DNA from: Panulirus ornatus
Lineage: Eukaryota > Arthropoda > Malacostraca > Decapoda > Palinuridae
Reading direction: 5' to 3'
Length of the DNA stretch: 64,000 bases
NCBI RefSeq assembly: GCF_036320965.1
Contig: NC_092241.1
Coordinates: forward strand, 1,598,675 to 1,662,674
The notes under the pieces were generated by a model. The model was not told where the DNA came from and made no database searches. It saw nothing but the letters and a program-made list of their open reading frames with translations. This document shows, in pieces, positions 48,680 to 64,000 of the stretch (the stretch's first letter is position 1; each line of letters begins with the position of its first letter). The position numbers and the translations under genes are program-made.

Positions 48680-48875
48680 CATTATTATTATTATTATCAT
48701 TATTATTATCATTATTATTATTATCATTCCCATTATTATTATTATTATTATCATGATCATTATTATTATAATAATCATTATCATTATCAATATTATCAAT
48801 GTTATTATTATTAATATTATTATTATTACCATTATTATTATTATTAATATTATTATTATTATTATTATTATAATT
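48076..48875. repeat. imperfect (ATT/ATC)n tract of about 800 bases
   Basis: ATT units with scattered ATC, GTT and ACT. A non-periodic stretch at about 48536-48600 recurs almost unchanged at about 50952-51010. Long Ile/Met-only frames here are artefacts of the repeat. Confidence 0.95.
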
Positions 48876-49206
48876 ATGGGTATACGAAAGGCTTGCCCCT
48901 TAATCATTCTACAGTTTGCCATGAACAACAATGGGAAAAAGACCATATACTAAAGCTTGCTTTTGCAAAATTATAGCAAAATACAAAGTCTGTATTTGAA
49001 TAATGTTGAGGAAATTTTTATGCCATTGCATACTAAATTATATGCTTGGTTGTAATTGATTTTGAGGAATTTGTAAAGTGCTTGCCAGTTAATTGGTGTC
49101 TTGGGTTGTAATCAGTTTTGTGTAACTTGTAAAGCATAAGAACCTAATGTTTATTTAGTGCTTTTATAGCATGAAAAATATCAAAAGAAAATTAAAACTA
49201 TCTTTC
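48876..49206. other. intron sequence, no recognised feature
   Basis: A/T-rich. Two related segments (TGGTTGTAATTGATTTTGAG at 49048 and TGGGTTGTAATCAGTTTTGT at 49102) suggest a small local duplication. Confidence 0.4.
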
Positions 49207-49322
49207 TTTTCTTTCTTTCATAGTATTCACCGTTTCCCGCATCAGCGAGGTAGCATTAAGAACAGACGACTGGGCCTCTGAGGAAACATCCTCACCCGGC
49301 CCCCTTCTCTGTTCCTTCCTTT
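49207..49322 (-). mobile_element. LINE-derived SINE, copy 10 (3' half only)
   Basis: Minus strand: tail, the 3' motif (CCCGCATCAGCGAGG on this strand) and the central stem-loop. It stops at GTTCCTTCCTTTAAG, so the LINE-5'-like half is missing. Confidence 0.8.
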
Positions 49323-49554
49323 AAGCTTTTTGAATAAAATTTCATATTTTGGCTTCCTTTAAGAAATTCTTTTTTGTCTGTTTACAGCAGCATTGCTGCC
49401 TAAAAATTTTCCAATATTTTTCCTTCCAATGGTATCTTATACATTATATTTGACTCTGAGATTCCTATACTTTTGGCATTTTGTAATATTGCAACTGTTA
49501 GTGTCACATATAGTGGCAACTCTCCTCTCTGCTAACTCATTCTCTGGGGCTGGG

Positions 49555-50571
49555 ACATGTCACTTGGAAAAATAAGGGTTCACTGGGGTGGTACATTATA
49601 GATTCTACATTCAAAACTGGATTGGAGCTTGACAGGCAAATTTTGGTGATGGAAGACCTACCTGGCCTCATTTATGATGATGCCATTAGATATGGGCATT
49701 TTTTTGAAAATGAGTCAGTGTGCTTGATCATAGATAAAGGGGTAGTACAACAACTGTGGGATGCCATCATGCTATTTTAAGCCCACTAATTAAGCTGATA
49801 TTCTTGATGAATATGACTTGGATCAATTGAGTGTATTATTAACAGGAGATGAATGTCCATTTAGAGAAGATGGACTCTTGGGGAGATTTAGAGGGTGGAT
49901 TTGATTCACATAAACTGCCACAAAAACCAACACAGTGTGTGTGGTGGGGCAGGATACACCTATAACAACAAAAGACTTTTAGTGTTTGATTCCTTCAGTT
50001 CAGGAATACAAAATGCTTGTTCAAAGGAGCTTGATTTTTTCTATAGTTTATCGACATACATAAAGGAAAAGATTGTGGAGGACTTATCTACCTATATCTC
50101 TTGACATCAGTCCCACTTGGTACTCCTTTAAGGGGGTGGCCATGAAGATAGAGTCTCCATGATTGGTGAAATCCAATATTGCTTCTTCGCCTTTAGTGCA
50201 TAATCCTTAACAGGCCATTGGCAGAAGGTAACTCTTGCTCAGTGTTAGCAAAGGTTCCTACCTTAAGTTCTTACAGACTACTTCTACCTTAATGCTTCTG
50301 CTTAATGTTCCTACCAACTTCTTCCATTGAATGTCAGTGGAGGAAACAAATAGATATGTGCAGTATTTCAGGGAAACATTTCCTCCATTTTCACCTCACA
50401 TTACATTGGTTGATGGGAGTAACATAACCAAGGATGGGACTTATCTTTTCCTCTGTGTGATGATTCTTAAGTCACTCTTAAAAAGAATGAGAATGAATGA
50501 CTTGCACAATGGATGGTATGTACAAAATGAAGAGTTTAGGGACTTTGTGTCTACTTTCTTTAACTAAATTC
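49555..50571 (+). pseudogene. unrecognised decayed coding region with a protease-like segment
   Basis: Three separate frames look protein-like. The first, 49601-49780, includes MEDLPGLIYDDAIRYGHFFE. The second, 49895-50104, includes IHINCHKNQHSVCGG then NNKRLLVFDSFSSG. The third, 50331-50567, includes RYVQYFRETFPPFSPHITLV. The middle one has a spacing like the His...Asp part of Ulp1/C48 or adenain-type cysteine proteases (H, about 15 residues, then VFDS), which some DNA transposons carry. The expected Cys was not found, and the pieces are separated by stops. It could also be a degraded host retrocopy. I do not recognise the whole. Confidence 0.3.
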
Positions 50572-50671
50572 TTCAGTTCCAGTTGACAATAAATAGCTTG
50601 TGCAAGGAGGTGATAATCTGCAGAAAATCTGGCAAATTCCTGAACTTCTTTGCACAATATATCAGACGATG

Positions 50672-50886
50672 TTCGTCTGAGAAAGAATACTTTCCACGTA
50701 TTCCCTGCGTGTTGTAGAAGGCGACTAAAAGGGAAGGGAGTGGGGGGCTGGAAATCCTCCCCTCTCTCTTTTTTTTTTTCCAAAAGAAAGAACAGAGAAG
50801 GGGGCCAGGTGAGGATATTCCCTCAAAGGCCCAGTCCTCTGTTCTTAACGCTACCTCGCTAATGCGGGAAATGGTGAATAGTATAA
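50672..50886 (+). mobile_element. LINE-derived SINE, copy 11
   Basis: A plus-strand copy missing the first 20 or so bases (starts GAGAAAGAATACTTTCCACG). The 3' motif AATGCGGGAAATGGTGAATAG is followed by an A tail and then an (ATT)n tract and not (TA)n. Confidence 0.84.
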
Positions 50887-50897
50887 AAAAAAAAAAA

Positions 50898-51036
50898 ATT
50901 GCTATTATCATTATCATTGTTGTTATTATTATCATTATTATTGTTACTATTATCATCATTATCATAATTATCATTAGTATCATTATTACTATCATTCTTA
51001 TTTCTACTATTATTATTATTATTATTATTATTGTTA

Positions 51037-51076
<40 letters not shown>

Positions 51077-51111
51077 CATTATTATCATTATTATTATTAT
51101 TGTTATTATTA

Positions 51112-51184
<73 letters not shown>

Positions 51185-51358
51185 TATTATTATTATCATT
51201 ATTATCATTATTTTTATTATCATCATCATCATAATTATTATCATTATTATTATTACCATTATTATTATTATTATCATTATCATTATTATCATTATCATTA
51301 TTATCATTATAATAATTATCATCATTATTATTGCTATTATTATTATTATCATTACAAT
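50898..51358. repeat. imperfect (ATT/ATC)n tract
   Basis: Shares an internal non-periodic segment with the tract at 48076-48875 (see findings). It runs up to the 3' end of LINE copy T. Confidence 0.95.
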
Positions 51359-51363
51359 ACATA

Positions 51364-52982
51364 ATCGCCGTAACCCACGTTAGTGCGGTAGCGCTAGGAA
51401 ACAGACGAAAAAATGGCCCATCCCATCCATATACATGTGCACATACATAAACGCACACACACGCACATACACATACCTATATATTTCATCGTATGCATAC
51501 ATATACATACACAGACATATACATATATACACATTTACATATTCATATTTGCTGCCTTCATCCATTTTCGTCGCCACCCCGCCACACATGAAATAGCTCC
51601 CCCCGCCTCATACTCATGTACATACATGAACGCCCACACACGCACATATACATACCTATACATTTAATCGTATGCATACACATACACACACAGACATATA
51701 CATATATACACATTTGCATATTCATATTTGCTGCCTTCATCCACAGGCCCCACAAACTTTCCATGATTTACCCAAGACGCTTGATATGCCCTGGTTCAAT
51801 CCAGTGACAGCACGTCGACCCCGGTATACCACATCGTTCCAATTCACTCTATTTATTGCATGTCTTTCACCCTCCTGTATGTTCAGGCCCCGATCGCTCA
51901 AAATCTTTTTCATTCCATCCCTCCATCTCCACTTTGGAGTCCCGCTTCTCCTCGTTCCCTTCACCTCTGACATGTATATCCTCTTTCTCAATCTTTCCTC
52001 ACTCATTCTTTCCATGTGACCAAACCATTTCAACACGCCCTCTTCTGCGCTCTCAATCACACTCTTTTCATTATCACACATCTCTCTTACCCTTTCATTA
52101 CTTACTTGATCAAACCACCTCACACCACGTATTGCCCTCAAACATTTCATTTCCAACACATCCACCCTCCTCTGCACAGCCACTATTCCTTCAATCATAC
52201 TCATTTTTGCTCTCCGAATTAACGTTCTCGCCTTTCACACATTCTTCAACTCTCCCAGAACCTTCGCCCCCTCCCCCACCCTGTGACTTAGTTCCGCTTC
52301 AGTGGTTCCATCCGTTGCTAAATCCACTCCCTGATATCTAAAACACTTCACTTCAAGTTTTTCTCCATTTAACCTTACCTCCCAATCAACATGTCCCTCA
52401 ACTCTACTGAACCTAATAACCTTGTTCTTATTCACATTTACCCTCAGCTTTCTTCTTTCACACACTTTACCAAACTCAGTCACTAACTTCTGCATTTTCT
52501 CACCCGAATCAATCACCAGTGCCGTATCATCAGCAAACAACAACTGACTCACTTCCCAAGCCCTTTCATCCACAACAGACTGCATACTTGCCCCTCTTTC
52601 CGAAACTCTTTCATTCACCTCCCTAACAATCTCATCCGAAAACAAATCAAATAAACATAGAGACATCACCCACCCGTGAAGCAAAGCAACATTCACTGGG
52701 AACCAATCACTTTATTCTCTTTCTACTCGTACACATGATTTACATCCTTAGTAAAAACTTTTCACTGCTTATAGCAATTCAATTCCCTCACCATATACAG
52801 TTAATACCTTCCACAAAGCATCTCTATGAACCCTGTCATATGTCGTATCCAGATCTATAAATGTTTCATAAAAATCCATATGTTTTTCTAAGTATTTCTC
52901 ACATACATTCTTCAAAGCAAACACCTGATCCACACATCCTCCACCACTTATGAAACCACACTACTATTCCCCAATCTGATGC

Positions 52983-52984
<2 letters not shown>
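51364..52984 (-). mobile_element. RTE-like LINE copy T (old, 5'-truncated, duplicated 3' UTR)
   Basis: Minus strand from EHQIGE in RT to a decayed 3' terminus. Part of the 3' UTR is present twice: 51425-51600 and 51612-51745 share the TACATACCTATA...ATTCATATTTGCTGCC block. It meets plus-strand copy U head to head at about 52983. Confidence 0.82.
51737..52975 (-). pseudogene. LINE copy T RT remnant
   Basis: Motif C is LLFADDTALVIDSG with both Asp kept. Motif B is decayed to LLHGWVMSLCLFDLF, with RQGC lost. The C-terminal domain reads KWFGHMERMSEERLRKR and GTPKWRWRDGMKK. A deletion near 52183-52190 removes YGCEAW. Confidence 0.78.

Positions 52985-58149
<5,165 letters not shown>

Positions 58150-58240
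<91 letters not shown>
58150..58240. repeat. (TA)n microsatellite
   Basis: TA run joining the truncated 5' end of V to SINE copy 12. Confidence 0.95.
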
Positions 58241-58241
58241 T

Positions 58242-58476
58242 TTCCCTGGGGATAGGGGAGAAAGAATACTTCCCACGTATTCCTTGCGTGTCGTAGAAGG
58301 CGACTAAAAGGGAAGGGAGCGGGGGGCTGGAAATCCTCCCCTCTCGTTTTTTTTTAATTTTCCAAAAGAAGGAACAGAGAAGGGGGCCAGGTGAGGATAT
58401 CCCCTCAAAGGCCCAGTCCTCTGTTCTTAACGCTACCTCGCTATCGCGGGAAATGGCGAATAGTATGAAAAAAAAA

Positions 58477-58478
<2 letters not shown>
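58242..58478 (+). mobile_element. LINE-derived SINE, copy 12 (full length)
   Basis: 5' CCCTGGGGATAGGGGAG, a T9 run, stem-loop arms GAACAGAG and CTCTGTTC, 3' CGCGGGAAATGGCGAATAGT with an A tail. Tail-to-tail with copy 13. Confidence 0.88.
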
Positions 58479-62546
<4,068 letters not shown>

Positions 62547-64000
62547 AGTTACTAATTTATTTTGCTTTGTCGCTGTCTCCCGCGTTAGCGAGTTAGGGCA
62601 AGGAAACAGACTAAAGAATGGCCGTACCCACCCATATACACATGTATATATATACACGTCCACACACAGCACATACACATACCTACACATCTCAATGTAT
62701 ACATATATATACACACAGACATATACATATATACCCATGTGCATAATTCATACTATCTGCCTTTATTCATTCCCATCACCACCCCGCCAAACATGGAATA
62801 ACAGTACCCTCCCCCCTCATGTGTGCGAGGTAGCGCTAGGAAAAGACAACAAAGACCCCATTCGTTCACACTCAGTCTCTAGCTGTCATGTAATAATGCA
62901 CCGAAACCATAGCTCCCTTTCCACATCCAGGCCCCACACAACTTTCCATGGCTTAACCCAGACTCTTCACATGCCCTGGTTTAATCCATTGACAGCACGT
63001 CGACCCCGGTATACCACATCGTTCCAATTCACTCTATTCCTTGCACGCCTTTCACCCTCCTGCATGTTCAGGCCTCGATCACTCAAAATCTTTTTCACTC
63101 CATCTTTCCACCTCCAATTTGGTCTCCCACTTCTCCTCGTTCCCTCCACCTCTGACACATATATCCTCTTGGTCAATCTTTCCTCACTCATTCTCTCCAT
63201 GTGACCAAACCATTTCAAAATATTCTCTTCTGCTCTCTCAACCACCCTATTTTTATTACCACACATCTCTCTTACCCTATTATCACTTACTCTATCAAAC
63301 CACCTCACACCACATATTGTCCTCAAACATCTCATTTCCAGCACATCCACAGTCCTTCGCACAACTCTATCCATAGCCCACGACTCGCAGCCATAAAACA
63401 TTGTTGGAACCACTATTCCTTCAAACATACCCATTTTTGCATTCCGAGATAATGTTCTTGACTTTCACACATTCTTCAAGGCTCCCAGAATTCTCGCCCC
63501 CTACCCCACCCTATGATTCACTTCTGCTTCCATGGTTCCATCCGCTGCCAGATCCACTCCCAGATATCTAGAACACTTCACTTCCTCCAGTTTTTCTCCA
63601 TTCAAATTTACCTCCCAATTGACTTGACCCTCAACCTTACTGTACCTCATAACCTTGCTCTTATTCACATTTACTCTTAACTTTTTTCTTTCACACACTT
63701 CACCAAACTCAGTCACCAGCTTCTGCAGTTTCTCACATGAATCAGCCACCAGCGCTGTATCATCAGCGAACAACAACTGACTCACTTCCCAAGCTCTCTC
63801 ATCCACAACAGACTGTATACTTGCCCCTCTTTCCAAAACTCTTGCATTCACCTCCCTAATAACCCCATCCATAAACAAATTAAACAACCATGGAGACATC
63901 ACACCCCCCTGCCGCAAACCTACATTCACTGAGAACCAATCATTTTCCTCTCTTCCTACATGTACACATAGCTTCCATCCTCTATAAAAACTTTTGATTG
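62547..64000 (-). mobile_element. RTE-like LINE copy X (runs off the window)
   Basis: Long-form 3' UTR at 62547-62966 with its 3' terminus next to (TA)n, then RT upstream on the minus strand to the window edge. The rest lies beyond 64000. Confidence 0.88.
62967..64000 (-). pseudogene. LINE copy X RT, partial, one frame break seen
   Basis: Visible in sense: FYRG...REENDWFSVNVGLRQGGVMSPWLFN (motif B with RQGC changed to RQGG), LLFADDTALVADSC (motif C) and NVNKSKVMRYSKVEG. A stop follows near 63464 (TGA in NV*KSRT, normally TGG) and the frame then continues through YGCESWAMDRVV to NGLNQGM. The N-terminal part is outside the window. Confidence 0.84.

Noticed and set aside
48048..48953. A 301-codon frame of almost only Ile, and the 323-codon frame on the other strand
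   Set aside because: Pure translation of the imperfect (ATT/ATC)n tract. Both strands are open because the repeat lacks stops, not because it codes.
48076..51358. CRISPR-like or satellite array
   Set aside because: No repeat-spacer structure. These are simple ATT-type tracts in a eukaryotic intron.

Overview
This is a repeat-saturated stretch of an animal nuclear genome. There is no bacterial-style gene packing. One split host gene with consensus splice sites is visible, and most of the rest (my estimate: about four fifths) is non-LTR retrotransposons, small derivatives of them, and long (TA)n, (TG)n and imperfect (ATT)n microsatellites. The repeat style and the vanin-like gene suggest an arthropod, probably a decapod crustacean. 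That assignment is inference, because nothing in the window proves the taxon.

The dominant family is one RTE-like LINE, labelled here as copies A to X. Its single ORF carries an APE-type endonuclease (GDLNAK, LDYVLID, SDH motifs), a linker, a reverse transcriptase (motif A with MDLEKAYD, motif B with RQGC, motif C FADD) and a basic C-terminal tail. It ends in a structured 3' UTR with an A/T-rich tail. No copy is intact. The best reading frames are copy G (15819-18650) and copy V (55977-58145). Copies G, H and I form a head-to-tail array with a period of about 3.05 kb and the same 5' truncation point. Copy M/N has the inverted-5' structure expected from twin priming.

A second family of about 235 bp (13 copies or part copies) looks like an internally deleted derivative of the LINE. 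Its first 150 or so bases match the LINE 5' UTR and its last 45 or so match the LINE 3' end. Both families begin with the same palindromic 5' terminus and both sit inside (TA)n runs, often as tail-to-tail inverted pairs. This autonomous/non-autonomous pair is the most interesting system in the window.

Layout: 1-470, tRNA-like SINE and (TA)n; 471-14096, LINE copies A-E around an assembly gap (8901-9000); 14113-26851, chimeric SINE/LINE junctions and the G-H-I-J array; 26862-27258, a fragment of a Penelope-like element (GIY-YIG domain); 27259-29550, low-repeat sequence with tRNA-like SINEs; 29551-32996, near full-length LINE K with an inverted SINE pair; 32997-36933, mostly unique sequence, microsatellites and old LINE L; 37142-47662, two exons of a secreted vanin/biotinidase-like amidohydrolase separated by a 10,152-bp intron full of LINE copies M-S, six SINE-type inserts and a CR1-like fossil; 47663-51360, ATT tracts and an unrecognised decayed coding region with a protease-like segment; 51364-64000, LINE copies T-X and SINE pairs.

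The only gene likely to serve the host is the vanin-like one. It starts at 37142, its second exon ends at 47662, and no further exon could be recognised to the window end, so it probably continues beyond 64000.
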